A stretch of 64,000 nucleotides of DNA from a virus: IMG/VR virus record IMGVR_UViG_3300035117_000094, positions 39,589-103,588 of that record. One strand, 5' to 3'. Within the stretch, counting starts at the first letter, position 1, and every line of letters starts with the position of its first letter. This document shows, piece by piece, positions 1 through 7,638 of this stretch. The translations under genes and the position numbers were made by a program. Under the pieces are notes generated by a model that saw only the letters and a program-made list of their open reading frames with translations, was not told the DNA's origin and did no database searches.

Positions 1-1
1 G

Positions 2-577
2 GCGCGCGGCATCTTCGGCAAGGAGTACGAGTTCGAGCCGGTGCACACGCTGCTGATCCTGGTCAACCCCGAGGAGGAGCCGCCGTACACCGACGACGCC
101 GTGGCCTCCCGGATCTGCCGCGTCCACTTTAACGGCGACAAGGAGGCGGTCAAGGAGGTCGCGCGCTTCTACGAGCCGGGCAGCCCGATGTGGGAGGCCG
201 AGACTCCCGGCGTGCTGGCGTTCTTCATCCGGCGCGCCGCGCAGATCCTTCACGAGAAGTCGGACCGGGGCACCAGCTTCGCCAAGCCCGAGTCGGTGCG
301 GGCCGAGCAGGACGGCGTCGCCGGCGAGCAGGACATCGTGCTGGACTGGCTGACCAAGTGCACGGAGCCTGCTGCCGCCGAGGCCGCGTACACCGACGCG
401 GGCACCCTCTACGATCACTTCCTCGCCTGGTCGGCCCGGCGCCGGGAGTCAATCCCGGGCAAGATATCGTTCGGCCTGAAGCTGACGAGGCACGGCGTCC
501 CGGTCATCAGGCCGGGCGGGCGCAACCTGCGCGGCATTACCGTCAGGCAGGCGTGGGCGGGCATAGTCACGCAGTAG
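2..577 (+). CDS. Primase/helicase, C-terminal part (partial, 5' end outside window)
   Basis: This frame is open from the window edge, so only the C-terminus is seen. Its first residues (ARGIFGKEYEFEPVHTLL, then LVNP and DDAVASRICRVHF) match the end of the SF3 helicase domain in D5/P4-type primase-helicases, where a stretch like FEFKPTHTL..NH.P is followed by TD.AIWRRI..IPF. Such proteins unwind and prime DNA at the replication fork. The tail after this (FLAWSARRRESI to GGRNLRGITVRQ) resembles the winged-helix end common in the family. The Walker motifs lie upstream of the window. The gene ends in TAG, directly followed by the recurrent GCCGGGAATAC element. Confidence 0.8.
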   Translation, partial: ARGIFGKEYEFEPVHTLLILVNPEEEPPYTDDAVASRICRVHFNGDKEAVKEVARFYEPGSPMWEAETPGVLAFFIRRAAQILHEKSDRGTSFAKPESVRAEQDGVAGEQDIVLDWLTKCTEPAAAEAAYTDAGTLYDHFLAWSARRRESIPGKISFGLKLTRHGVPVIRPGGRNLRGITVRQAWAGIVTQ

Positions 578-608
578 CCGGGAATACTGGCGGCCACCCG
601 GGCGCTGT
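577..608 (+). promoter_or_regulatory. Recurrent intergenic element, copy 1
   Basis: GCCGGGAATACTGGCGGCC begins on the last base of the TAG stop and continues to GCGCTGT. It matches the element at 13542-13572 nearly base for base. It lies about 60 bp before the gene at 669. GGAATA could serve as a -35 for an alternative sigma factor; this is inference. Confidence 0.45.
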
Positions 609-668
609 ACGAGGCGCACGGCACGACGAGGTAACGGTAACTGCACGATGAGACACTCAGGAGGAGCC

Positions 669-1379
669 ATGCCTAAAGACCGCACTGCCCCCGTGACCCA
701 GCCGGACGGCGACGAGGAGCACCCCGCGTTCGGCGTCATCGGGGTCCACCGGGTCCATTCCACGCCGGGCGAGGTGCTGTTCCAGTCTGACCTGCGCCAC
801 CAGGAGTACATCGTGCTGCGGGTCAGCGAGGCCAGCCGCAAGCGGGACCTGAAGCGCGACTGGGTGCACCCCGGGCGCCGGGTCTGCGAGGTCAGCATGT
901 CGCTGGCGCAGTTCGCCGCGTTCGTGTCCAGCGGCGGCACCGAGGGCGTCCCGTGCACCATCGAGTTCGCGGGGAGCGGCTCGCGCGAGCCGGGCCAGCG
1001 GCCGGGCCTGCTCCCCGCCTCCCGGCTATCGGTCACTAACGCCGAGGTGCGCGATGCGGCGCACAAGGCGTACGAGGGCATCCAGGAGGCGCTGGCGGAG
1101 TACGAGCAGGCGCTCGCGGACCCCCAGTGCCGGGCCGCCGCCCGCCGCTCGGCGCTGGCCACGCTCCGGAACCGGGTGGGCAACGCGGCGGGCAACGTGG
1201 AGTTCGCGGCCCAGGCCCTGGACGAGCATGCCGAGAACGTGGTGGCAACGTCCCGCGCCGACATCGAGGCCATGGCCGCGCAGGCGGCGCAGCGCCTCGG
1301 CCTCCCGTCAGCTGCCCCGCTGGCCATCAGCGGCGCCCCCCGGGCCATCGCGAGCGGGGACGAGTCCGGTGGACGGTAA
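669..1379 (+). CDS. Conserved phage protein with coiled coil, function unknown
   Basis: 236 aa. The ATG at 669 follows an AGGAGG site at the right distance; an upstream in-frame ATG at 648 has none. The first ~110 residues are mixed alpha/beta (VLFQSDLRHQEYIVLRVSEA, then a Q-F-A-A-F-V-S-S segment). From residue ~125 there is a long, alanine-rich amphipathic helix (EALAEYEQAL, then ALATLRNRVGNAAGN), probably a coiled coil. No catalytic motif is visible. It is the first gene after the primase-helicase and overlaps the next gene by 11 bp, so the two are probably co-expressed. Confidence 0.75.
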   Translation: MPKDRTAPVTQPDGDEEHPAFGVIGVHRVHSTPGEVLFQSDLRHQEYIVLRVSEASRKRDLKRDWVHPGRRVCEVSMSLAQFAAFVSSGGTEGVPCTIEFAGSGSREPGQRPGLLPASRLSVTNAEVRDAAHKAYEGIQEALAEYEQALADPQCRAAARRSALATLRNRVGNAAGNVEFAAQALDEHAENVVATSRADIEAMAAQAAQRLGLPSAAPLAISGAPRAIASGDESGGR

Positions 1380-1593
1380 GTGCGCGTGCCGGGAGTACCT
1401 GTACGTGATCAGCGGCGAGGCAGGGCAGCGTATCCTGTTCAGGGACCTGGGCAGCGCAGCCGCTGACGGCGTGCTCATCCGCCCGAAGAAGGACGGCGGC
1501 TACCTCGCGGTGCTGACCTCGGCCCAGGTGATCGCGCTGCTGAAACGGCAGGACGAGTCAGCGGCGCATCACCGGGAGCGGCTGTCCATCTAG
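1369..1593 (+). CDS. Small hypothetical protein
   Basis: 74 aa from GTG 1369, overlapping the previous gene. Near the N-terminus is C-A-C-R, followed by a beta-rich stretch (YLYVISGEAGQRILFRDLG) and a helix with ALLKRQ near the end. The family is not recognised. The TAG stop runs straight into the second copy of the GCCGGGAATAC element. Confidence 0.6.
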   Translation: MDGKCACREYLYVISGEAGQRILFRDLGSAAADGVLIRPKKDGGYLAVLTSAQVIALLKRQDESAAHHRERLSI

Positions 1594-1616
1594 CCGGGAA
1601 TACCAGCGACCGTTAG
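1593..1616 (+). promoter_or_regulatory. Recurrent intergenic element, copy 2
   Basis: GCCGGGAATACCAGCGACCG starts at the last base of a TAG stop, as copy 1 does, and lies about 60 bp before the start at 1655. The core GCCGGGAATAC is identical to copy 1, but the downstream part diverges. Confidence 0.4.
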
Positions 1617-1654
1617 CGCGTTACCGGCCGCGTACCGACGAGACAGGAGACCTC

Positions 1655-2407
1655 ATGACCTCACAGCACCCTCCGGCCCGCGCCGTGCAGCGCGTCATCG
1701 ACCGCGACCTCCTCAGCGAGTGGGGCGTCCCTTTCGCCCTGCCCGCAGCGTCCCTGCCCGGCCCCGGTGTCCCTGACCCGGAACCTGGCAAGGCCGTGGC
1801 CCTGCACCGCTGGACCGCGAGCGTCCCGCCGGACCCTGCGGCGCCGTCACTGCACGGGCTGGTGTTCCGGGCGCCGGACGACGGGCACGCGTGGCGCGTC
1901 AGCTACGTGAAGTCGCGTCCCCTGCGCCCGGCCGTGGACCCGTGGCAGGACGCCGTCTTCGTGACCGCCACCATGGTCGAGCCGGTCTTCGGCGTGGTGG
2001 AGTGGAAGGCCGTGCCCGTGCCGCCGCTGCCCGGCGAGGGCAGCCCGGACCCCGCCCCTTCGCAGGCCAAGCCTGAGCCTGTCCCGCCGGCGGCCCGCTG
2101 GACGGACTGGCGCGGGCAGGAGTACGGCGTAGGCGATACGATCCTGTATCCCTGCGGGCAGGGCAGCTCCAGCGCGTATACCCGCGAGGGCGTCATCCTC
2201 GGCATGTTCCACGTCGCGAGGGACGAGCACTACAGGTGGAAGCCGGTCACCGAGGAGGAGGCGGCCGGACTGGACCGGTGGAGCAAGCAGGCCCGGCTCA
2301 TCGTGCAGGTGACCGGGGACCAGACGGGACTGCGCGACGAGCAGCGCGGCAAGGCCGTCACCCTGCTGAAGCGCGAGCACGTGGTGCTGATCGCGAGGGC
2401 GTCATGA
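1655..2407 (+). CDS. Hypothetical protein, two-part
   Basis: 250 aa; ATG 1655 follows GACAGGAGACCTC, a good ribosome site. The N-terminal ~125 residues hold WTASVPPDP and WRVSYVKSRPLRP. A proline-rich linker (~128-145) leads to a C-terminal part with TDWRGQEYGVGDTILYP and VTLLKREHVVLI, which looks like a small beta-barrel. I do not recognise either part. It overlaps the next gene by ATGA. Confidence 0.65.
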   Translation: MTSQHPPARAVQRVIDRDLLSEWGVPFALPAASLPGPGVPDPEPGKAVALHRWTASVPPDPAAPSLHGLVFRAPDDGHAWRVSYVKSRPLRPAVDPWQDAVFVTATMVEPVFGVVEWKAVPVPPLPGEGSPDPAPSQAKPEPVPPAARWTDWRGQEYGVGDTILYPCGQGSSSAYTREGVILGMFHVARDEHYRWKPVTEEEAAGLDRWSKQARLIVQVTGDQTGLRDEQRGKAVTLLKREHVVLIARAS

Positions 2408-2604
2408 GCACAGGGTGCAGTCACCCGGGCCGGCTGTGCCCGGCCAACGACCCCAACCACTGCCACTGCCCGTGCGAGGGCTGCACGGTAGCCGTGGTAG
2501 GGGCGCAGGTTAAGCGCTCGAAGAAGGCCGCCAGGGGGCGCAAGGGGCAGGCCCCCGTGTTCGCCGAGGACGAGGTCATCAAGGTCCGCTGGTGGCAGCG
2601 ATGA
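2404..2604 (+). CDS. Small cysteine-rich, probably zinc-binding protein
   Basis: 66 aa; ATG 2404 overlaps the previous stop as ATGA. The first 30 residues carry many metal-ligand candidates (CSHPGRLC, then HCHCPCEGC), enough for one or two zinc sites. A lysine/arginine-rich stretch (KRSKKAARGRKGQ) follows and could bind nucleic acid. It is one of several small Cys-rich proteins in this genome. Its role is unknown. Confidence 0.6.
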   Translation: MSTGCSHPGRLCPANDPNHCHCPCEGCTVAVVGAQVKRSKKAARGRKGQAPVFAEDEVIKVRWWQR

Positions 2605-3107
2605 CGGGACAGCAGCCTGAGAAGGGCAAGGACCCGGCCCTGAGCCTGGCCGCAGTGGCGGCGCGGGCGTTCGCGTACGCCCTGAACGACCTGCCGGGCG
2701 AGGTGTACGCGGAGATCCGCCGGCTGCGGCGCGAGGACCTGGCCCGGGTGGCGAAGGCCGCGTCGCTGCTGAGGCAGGCGGCGCAGGCCGAGCTGGACGC
2801 CCGGCCCGAGGTGACTCCGCTCCTGGTCCAGGTGGCGGACGGCTCCCCGGACGGGAACGTCTACGTCATCGCGCCTACCCTGCGCAGGTTCGGTGACTGG
2901 TGCCGCCGTCACGGGATCCGGCCGCAGTCCCCCCGGGTGACCTTCGTCCGGGGGCTTGACGGCCTCACGGCGCTGGAGGGCACCGGGGGCGCGTGGTACG
3001 CGTTCCTCGGCATCCCGGCCGGGCTGGGCTATGACGAGCACCAGGCGTTCTCACGGCGGCTGAGGGCGCTCCAGGAGAACCCCTGGTTCCGCAACGCGGA
3101 AGGATAG
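2601..3107 (+). CDS. Hypothetical protein
   Basis: 168 aa from ATG 2601 (ATGA overlap); a GTG at 2592 is possible. The N-terminal half is helical and charged (EIRRLRREDLARVAKAASLL). The C-terminal half has VYVIAPTLRRFGDWCRRHGI and a compact alpha/beta pattern ending EHQAFSRRLRALQENPWF. No family is recognised. It stands 9 bp before the RlaP-type gene. Confidence 0.6.
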   Translation: MTGQQPEKGKDPALSLAAVAARAFAYALNDLPGEVYAEIRRLRREDLARVAKAASLLRQAAQAELDARPEVTPLLVQVADGSPDGNVYVIAPTLRRFGDWCRRHGIRPQSPRVTFVRGLDGLTALEGTGGAWYAFLGIPAGLGYDEHQAFSRRLRALQENPWFRNAEG

Positions 3108-3116
3108 GAGGCAGGC

Positions 3117-3974
3117 GTGGCTACGGGCAGGCACGGCATACCGGAGTTCAGGGACCTGGCGGAGGCGAACACGATCCTGCGGGTGCAGGTAGGCTCGGGC
3201 GTCCACGGCATAGCGATCGAGGGCACCGATGACCGCGACGAGATGGGCGTGTGCGTCGAGCCGCAGGACTACGTCTTCGGGCTGCTGCCCCTGGGCGTCC
3301 CCGAGCGGTTCGAGCAGTACGAGCACCACACCGCGTGGGAGCGGGAGGGCGGCCTGAAGAACCGGTCCGGCCCCGGCGACCTGGACGTCACCGTCTACTC
3401 GCTGCGCAAGTTCCTCCGGCTGGCGCTCAACGGCAACCCGGCGATCATCGGCACGTTCTTCACCCCGCCCCGGGAAATCATCTCATGCAACGGCCTCGGG
3501 CTGCGGCTCCTGGAGCTGGCCCCGCTGATCGTCAGCAAGGAGGCCGGACCGAAGTACCTCGGCTACCTGAAGGCCCAGCGCCGGTCGATGGAGTCCGGCA
3601 ACGGCAAGGGCCGCGACGTGACCCGCAAGGAGCTGGTCGGGCGGTACGGCTTCGACACCAAGTTCGCCGGGCACATGATCAGGCTGGGCCTCCAGGGCGC
3701 TGAGCTGCTGGAGACGGGCCGGATCACGCTGCCGATGAGGGCGCACGAGCGGGGCATCGTCCGGTCCGTGCGCACGGGGGCCTTCACGATGCAGGCTTGC
3801 CTGGACTTCGCCGGGGACCTGGAGGCGCGCGTCCGGCGCGCGATGGAGGCCAGCGCCCTGCCTGAGCACCCTGACCGGGAGGCCGTGAACAGGTGGCTCG
3901 TGCAGGCGTACCTGGAGCACTGGGGACTGGCCCCGGACAGCGACCCCGGGGCCATGATGAGGTCGTGGGAATAG
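3117..3974 (+). CDS. RlaP-type nucleotidyltransferase (predicted RNA repair)
   Basis: 285 aa; GTG 3117 follows AGGAGGCAGGC. The N-terminus carries the DNA polymerase-beta-superfamily signature GSGVHGIAIEG then DDRDEMGV (residues ~28-44). It is followed by ITVYSL-type and NP motifs (DVTVYSLRKFLRLALNGNPAIIGTFF), as in RlaP (RNA-ligase-associated polymerase, PF10127). The family transfers nucleotides and is predicted to act in RNA end repair with RNA ligases. An RNA ligase gene does occur about 9 kb downstream on the same strand, which supports the call. The substrate cannot be read from sequence. Confidence 0.8.
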   Translation: MATGRHGIPEFRDLAEANTILRVQVGSGVHGIAIEGTDDRDEMGVCVEPQDYVFGLLPLGVPERFEQYEHHTAWEREGGLKNRSGPGDLDVTVYSLRKFLRLALNGNPAIIGTFFTPPREIISCNGLGLRLLELAPLIVSKEAGPKYLGYLKAQRRSMESGNGKGRDVTRKELVGRYGFDTKFAGHMIRLGLQGAELLETGRITLPMRAHERGIVRSVRTGAFTMQACLDFAGDLEARVRRAMEASALPEHPDREAVNRWLVQAYLEHWGLAPDSDPGAMMRSWE

Positions 3975-4000
3975 CGTCCGGGGTACTTGCGGGAGGGGGG

Positions 4001-4006
4001 TAGAGT
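4001..4006 (+). promoter_or_regulatory. Candidate -10 box (TAGAGT) for a leaderless start at 4014
   Basis: TAGAGT is followed by exactly 7 nt (GGGCGTC) and then the ATG of the next gene. The nearest purine-rich stretch is upstream of the hexamer, not between it and the start. No convincing -35 hexamer is seen. Confidence 0.45.
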
Positions 4007-4013
4007 GGGCGTC

Positions 4014-4472
4014 ATGACAGAGACCCCGCTCACTCCCCTCCCGCTTACCGCCGAGCAGATCGACGTTATCCAGTCGCTGTTCCCGCAGGCGTTCCTCATC
4101 GCGCCGATGCCCGCCGTCAAGGCCCCGGCGCGCGTGGTGGTCAAGCCCGCGCCGGACTCCCGGCTGGAGGGGCTGCTCACCCTGTTCAAGTCGCGCCAGG
4201 AGGCGTCGGCGGCGGCCGAGACGGCGTTCAAGGACCTGAAGAGGGCCATCCTCGCCGAGCTGGAGGCGCTGTACCCGGAGGCCGCCCGGCCCACCGAGGC
4301 GTACGAGGTTCCCGCCACCGCGCTGTACCCGCAGCTCACCTTTCAGTACAAGGAGGTCCCGTACCTCCCGGCGCCGAGGATCCGCGAGTTCCTGCCCGCC
4401 GTCTACGACGCGTTCCACGGCGTGAAGCGGTACTGGGAGCTGCGCGAGACGGGCAAGGGCGGCAAGCGGTGA
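4014..4472 (+). CDS. Hypothetical protein with coiled coil
   Basis: 152 aa. ATG 4014 was chosen because the TAGAGT-N7-ATG arrangement points to it; a GTG at 3987 lies upstream of that hexamer. The N-terminus resembles a short helix (TAEQIDVIQSLFPQAF). The middle is a charged helix (ALFKSRQEASAAAETAFKD in style) and the C-terminus is aromatic (FQYKEVPYLPAPRIREFLP). The family is unknown. It overlaps the next gene by GTGA, starting a run of small genes to 7.5 kb. Confidence 0.6.
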   Translation: MTETPLTPLPLTAEQIDVIQSLFPQAFLIAPMPAVKAPARVVVKPAPDSRLEGLLTLFKSRQEASAAAETAFKDLKRAILAELEALYPEAARPTEAYEVPATALYPQLTFQYKEVPYLPAPRIREFLPAVYDAFHGVKRYWELRETGKGGKR

Positions 4473-4921
4473 GCACGGGCTACGCGGATTACGCCAGCGC
4501 GCTCCCGTGGCGCGAGGCGGTGACGCGCGCCCTGGAATCCCGCAGGGCAGGCGTGCTCATGGAGGTCAGCGGGGACTTCCTTCGCGATAGCATCGCCGTG
4601 GAGACGTCGCTGGACCACTTCGCCGACACGCTGCTCGTCAGGCTGTCGGCGCTCGTCCTGGCCGACCAGGTCGTGAGCGAGCGCGACGAGGTGACCGTGG
4701 AAGTCCCGGCTGACTGGTGGCAGCACCTGAAGCGCGACCACGCGGCTCGCTGGTGGATGCGCTGGCTGGTGGCGAGGCACCCGGTGCGGACAGTGACGCT
4801 GCGGAACCTGGTGTCGTTCGACCAGTACCGGATGTACCCCGGGGCCGACGTCGTCCTCCCGAAGCTGCCGTACGGCACGCACCGGGTCCGTGAAGTGCTC
4901 GCGCAGGGAGGCTGGACGTGA
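4469..4921 (+). CDS. Hypothetical protein
   Basis: 150 aa from GTG 4469 (GTGA overlap). The protein is compact alpha/beta. A recognisable feature is VEVPADWWQHLKRDHAARWW followed by arginine/valine strands and YPGADVVLPKLPYGTHRV. Similar W-rich D-H-W-M patterns are common in small actinophage proteins of unknown role, but I cannot name a family. Confidence 0.6.
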   Translation: MSTGYADYASALPWREAVTRALESRRAGVLMEVSGDFLRDSIAVETSLDHFADTLLVRLSALVLADQVVSERDEVTVEVPADWWQHLKRDHAARWWMRWLVARHPVRTVTLRNLVSFDQYRMYPGADVVLPKLPYGTHRVREVLAQGGWT

Positions 4922-5238
4922 GTATCTTCCGCAGGCACCCGCGACCGCCGGCTAAGTTCCAGGAGGACGGCCGGGCCGAGCTGGAGCGCCTCGTGCTCGA
5001 ATGCCTGAAGGTGAGCCTCGTGCAGCAGGTAACCTGGGCGCGCAGGGCCACCGCGCGGAATTCCCGGGATAACTGCTACGAGTGGTTCATGCACCCGGAG
5101 TGGGACCTGTGGTGCCGCAGGCTGGCCGACGACATGCGCATCCCCGGGGACGTCCCCGCCATGTCGCCCGCCGCGTACGCGCTGTTCGGCTACCCGGTGC
5201 ACGCGGGTCCTTCCTACAGCGCACCGGAGCTGAGGTAG
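4918..5238 (+). CDS. Hypothetical protein
   Basis: 106 aa from GTG 4918 (GTGA overlap). A basic N-terminus (FRRHPRPPAKF) precedes a helix with LERLVLECLKVSLV and a tryptophan-rich section (YEWFMHPEWDLWCRRL). No motif is recognised. It is co-transcribed with its neighbours by overlap. Confidence 0.55.
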   Translation: MSIFRRHPRPPAKFQEDGRAELERLVLECLKVSLVQQVTWARRATARNSRDNCYEWFMHPEWDLWCRRLADDMRIPGDVPAMSPAAYALFGYPVHAGPSYSAPELR

Positions 5239-5240
5239 CC

Positions 5241-5495
5241 GTGACGACCCGGAGGAGCGACTGCATCTTTCGCGTCACGCGTTCGAACGGCCGGGTAACT
5301 CTCGGCTACAAGCGTAACCTCACCGCGCAACTCGGCGGCCAGAAGCGCCGTCACTACACGGGCGACATCGTCAAGATCGAGGCCACGAACGCCGACGCTA
5401 CGATCGGGTGGACGGACGTTACCTCCGAGTTCCCGGGAATTTCCCGGCAGCGCAGTCAGTTCCAGGTCATGGAAGACCCGCTAGGAGAGGAGTAG
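5241..5495 (+). CDS. Small basic hypothetical protein
   Basis: 84 aa starting at GTG 5241, 2 bp after the preceding stop. It looks beta-rich and basic (FRVTRSNGRVTLGYKRN, GGQKRRHYTGDIVKIEAT). This would suit a small nucleic-acid-binding barrel, but that is inference. No family is recognised. Confidence 0.5.
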   Translation: MTTRRSDCIFRVTRSNGRVTLGYKRNLTAQLGGQKRRHYTGDIVKIEATNADATIGWTDVTSEFPGISRQRSQFQVMEDPLGEE

Positions 5496-5498
5496 CCC

Positions 5499-5609
5499 GT
5501 GAACATACCCGGCATGATCATGCAGCTCATGGCCACGCAGTTCGGCGCGGGGTTCATCACGGGCGTGTTCCTGGTGCTGCTCCTCATCTTCGTCCGGAAG
5601 GTGCTGTAG
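5499..5609 (+). CDS. Single-pass membrane mini-protein
   Basis: 36 aa; GTG 5499 is preceded by GGAGAGGAGTAGCCC. After a short amphipathic N-terminus (MIMQLMATQF) there is one strongly hydrophobic helix (GVFLVLLLIFV) followed by RKVL. The positive residues at the end suggest N-out/C-in insertion. Its function is unknown; small holin-like or superinfection proteins have this size, but nothing here decides it. Confidence 0.5.
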   Translation: MNIPGMIMQLMATQFGAGFITGVFLVLLLIFVRKVL

Positions 5610-5613
5610 CGCC

Positions 5614-5829
5614 GTGGGACAGAGGATCGCCAAGGGGCCGCCCCCTGCCAGCGTGCCGCCGCTGACGGCCATGCCCCCGGCCGGAACCCGCTTCCGGCGC
5701 GGCGGCTACAGCTCCGGGGACCGTACCGTGTCACAGCTTCCCCCGCCGCCCCCGTCAGTGTGCGAGGAGCCGGACGACCGTGACTTCCTGGTCGCGCCTG
5801 ACCTGCCGCCTGACCTGGACGTGCCGTGA
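5614..5829 (+). CDS. Proline-rich small protein
   Basis: 71 aa from GTG 5614. It is very proline-rich (GPPPASVPPLTAMPP, SQLPPPPPSVCEEP) with an acidic C-terminus (PDDRDFLVAPDLPPDLD). It is probably disordered, with no recognised domain. It overlaps the next gene by GTGA. Confidence 0.45.
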   Translation: MGQRIAKGPPPASVPPLTAMPPAGTRFRRGGYSSGDRTVSQLPPPPPSVCEEPDDRDFLVAPDLPPDLDVP

Positions 5830-6050
5830 CCGCGCCGGCGCCTAGCGACGGGGACAAGTACCTGTGGTGGCAGCGGGGCGCCGAGGACAACGAGAGGATT
5901 CACGCCGAGAAGATGACCGCCGAGGCACGTGAGCTGTGCATGCTCCTGGAAGACCTCGCGAAGCTCCGCAGCCCTGCTACAGCCCTTGACCTGCTCACCT
6001 CAGCGGCCCGTATCTACTGCCCGCACGTACTGAAGAGGAAGTACCGCTGA
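5826..6050 (+). CDS. Small hypothetical protein
   Basis: 74 aa from GTG 5826. It is largely helical (DNERIHAEKMTAEARELCML, LEDLAKLRSPATALDLL) with a basic end (HVLKRKYR). The stop shares bases with the start of the exonuclease gene (TGATG), so translational coupling is likely. No family is recognised. Confidence 0.55.
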   Translation: MTAPAPSDGDKYLWWQRGAEDNERIHAEKMTAEARELCMLLEDLAKLRSPATALDLLTSAARIYCPHVLKRKYR

Positions 6051-6901
6051 TGCCCGGCCCCGTGTTCGGCAGCTTCCGGGACGTCATGATGAGCGTGCCT
6101 AAGTCGGTGCACGGCAACACCCCGTGGGCGGAGGCGTACGGCCGGGAGCAGCGGCGGCTCGTCTCCGACTACGCCGCCCGGGCGCCCCGTTCCCTCCAGA
6201 AGCACCTCGGCCCGTCCGAGCTTGGGGAAGAGTGCGATCGTCAGGTGGTGTTCAAGATGGCGGGCACCCTGGCGAAGACCAACAACGTCTCTGATCCGTG
6301 GGCGTCCGTCATGGGCACCGCCGGCCACGCCTGGGTCGAGGGGATGTACCACTGGGACAACGCCCGGCGCGTCAGCCTCGGCGGCGTGCCCCGGTGGATC
6401 CCCGAGCAGCGCGTCACCCCCGACCCGGGAGCCAGCCCGCACCCCGGCACCGCCGACCTGTACGACATCCCCTGGCAGTCCCTGGTGGACCACAAGTTCC
6501 TCGGCGACAGTTCGCGGGCCAAGCTGGTCTCCAGGGGGCCGAAGCGCGTCTACAAGGTCCAGCTCCTGCTTTACCGGCGCGGCTACCAGGTGATGGGCCT
6601 GCGGGTGGACAGGATCGTGCTGCTCGCGTGGCCGCGCACCAAGTCCAGCCTCGACGAGCTGTACGTGTGGGAGCACGTGCCCACGGCTGAGGACGAGGAG
6701 CTAGTTGACGACGTGCTGGAGCGGACGGGCGCCCGGCAGGCAGTCGCGGGGATGGTGAGGGCCGGGACGGTGAGCATCATGGACGTGCCCGCCACCCCGG
6801 ACGACGATTCCTGCCACTGGTGCCCGCTGTACCGCCCGCAGGCAGCTTACGACAGCTCCTACGGATGCCCGGGAACCCTGACGAGGAAGGCTGCCGCGTG
6901 A
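6050..6901 (+). CDS. Cas4/RecB-like PD-(D/E)XK exonuclease
   Basis: 283 aa. A GTAGHAWVEGMY segment (residues ~85-96) is followed by the nuclease core HPGTADLYD and LVDHKF (D and D-x-K catalytic positions), then a YKVQLLLYRRGY helix (the QxxxY motif of RecB-type nucleases). Cysteines near the C-terminus (CHWCPLYRP, YGCPG), with one near the N-terminus (GEECDRQVVF), are placed as in Cas4-type enzymes that bind an Fe-S cluster. It probably trims DNA ends in recombination or replication. Neighbours are a helicase and a RuvC-like enzyme further on. Confidence 0.75.
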   Translation: MPGPVFGSFRDVMMSVPKSVHGNTPWAEAYGREQRRLVSDYAARAPRSLQKHLGPSELGEECDRQVVFKMAGTLAKTNNVSDPWASVMGTAGHAWVEGMYHWDNARRVSLGGVPRWIPEQRVTPDPGASPHPGTADLYDIPWQSLVDHKFLGDSSRAKLVSRGPKRVYKVQLLLYRRGYQVMGLRVDRIVLLAWPRTKSSLDELYVWEHVPTAEDEELVDDVLERTGARQAVAGMVRAGTVSIMDVPATPDDDSCHWCPLYRPQAAYDSSYGCPGTLTRKAAA

Positions 6902-7254
6902 ACGGGAAGATTACGCACGTCGCTGACGACGGCACGGTGACCGACGTGACCAGCGCCGTGCAGGCGCTCTACGACCTCGCCGTAAGCTCGATGGACTACA
7001 CGTCGGGCTTCTGGTCCTACGAGGACGCGGCCCCCGTCGCGGAGCTGGCGAAGCGCTGCGAGTTCCGGGGCTACGAGGGCATCGAGAAGTACGCCCGCGA
7101 CGAGCTGCACAAGACGGAGGCCAGCGCATGGCAGCGCGACAACCTCAGCGGCGGCGGGAGCTTCGGTTACGAGTGGCGCGTACCGCACGAGCACGCGTTC
7201 TCCGTAGCCGGCCGGTGCATGTGGCCGGGCTGTTACCAGGAGAAGCCCGCGTGA
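6898..7254 (+). CDS. Hypothetical protein
   Basis: 118 aa from GTG 6898 (GTGA overlap with the exonuclease). A tyrosine/aromatic region (YTSGFWSYEDAAP) precedes a helical part with KRCEFRGYEGIEKY. The C-terminal end has EHAFSVAGRCMWPGCYQEK, where H, C and C could bind a metal. The family is unknown. Confidence 0.55.
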   Translation: MNGKITHVADDGTVTDVTSAVQALYDLAVSSMDYTSGFWSYEDAAPVAELAKRCEFRGYEGIEKYARDELHKTEASAWQRDNLSGGGSFGYEWRVPHEHAFSVAGRCMWPGCYQEKPA

Positions 7255-7493
7255 GCGGGTTCAGCGAGGCTGTCACGGACCTGAACCGCCGCATGCTGGC
7301 CACGTTCGGCATCCCGCCGTTCAGCCTCGGGCCGGAGCCGCTGCGATGCCCTGCTGACGGCTGGACCCGGGACAGGTGCCTCGCGGCCTGGGGACGTGAC
7401 CCGGCGCACGAGGAGGCTATACGAGAATCCCTCAGCCTGAGCCGGAATAACCCCGGGAGCGGGTACGCTGTACATGTCGCGGGATGGCCCTGA
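7251..7493 (+). CDS. Hypothetical protein
   Basis: 80 aa from GTG 7251 (GTGA overlap). It has a short helix (SEAVTDLNRRMLATFG), then PPFSLGPEPLRCP and WTRDRCLAAWGRDP. The 3' end of the gene contains a GCCGGAATAACC copy at 7441. Nothing in the protein is recognised. Confidence 0.5.
   Translation: MSGFSEAVTDLNRRMLATFGIPPFSLGPEPLRCPADGWTRDRCLAAWGRDPAHEEAIRESLSLSRNNPGSGYAVHVAGWP
7441..7451 (+). promoter_or_regulatory. Recurrent element GCCGGAATAAC, copy inside a gene end
   Basis: The 11-base core is identical to the copies at 12424, 13542 and 18349. Here it lies in the last codons of the gene ending at 7493, about 190 bp before the start at 7639. The 145 bp of non-coding sequence that follows (7494-7638) contains no other clear feature. 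Confidence 0.35.
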
Positions 7494-7638
7494 GGGACCG
7501 GAGCGCGAGCTGCACGACAAGTGAACCCGGCACAAAGGGCATCCAGGCATTAGAGGGGTAGTGACCCCGCGCCATCAGCCGAGACAGCCGAGACCAGTAG
7601 TTCCAGTCAGTCACGACAACGCCACGAGAGGCACCCAC

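Noticed and set aside
7463-7477. TACGCT followed by 4 nt and ATG
   Set aside because: The ATG is inside a gene and starts no meaningful frame, and the spacing differs from the other leaderless candidates.
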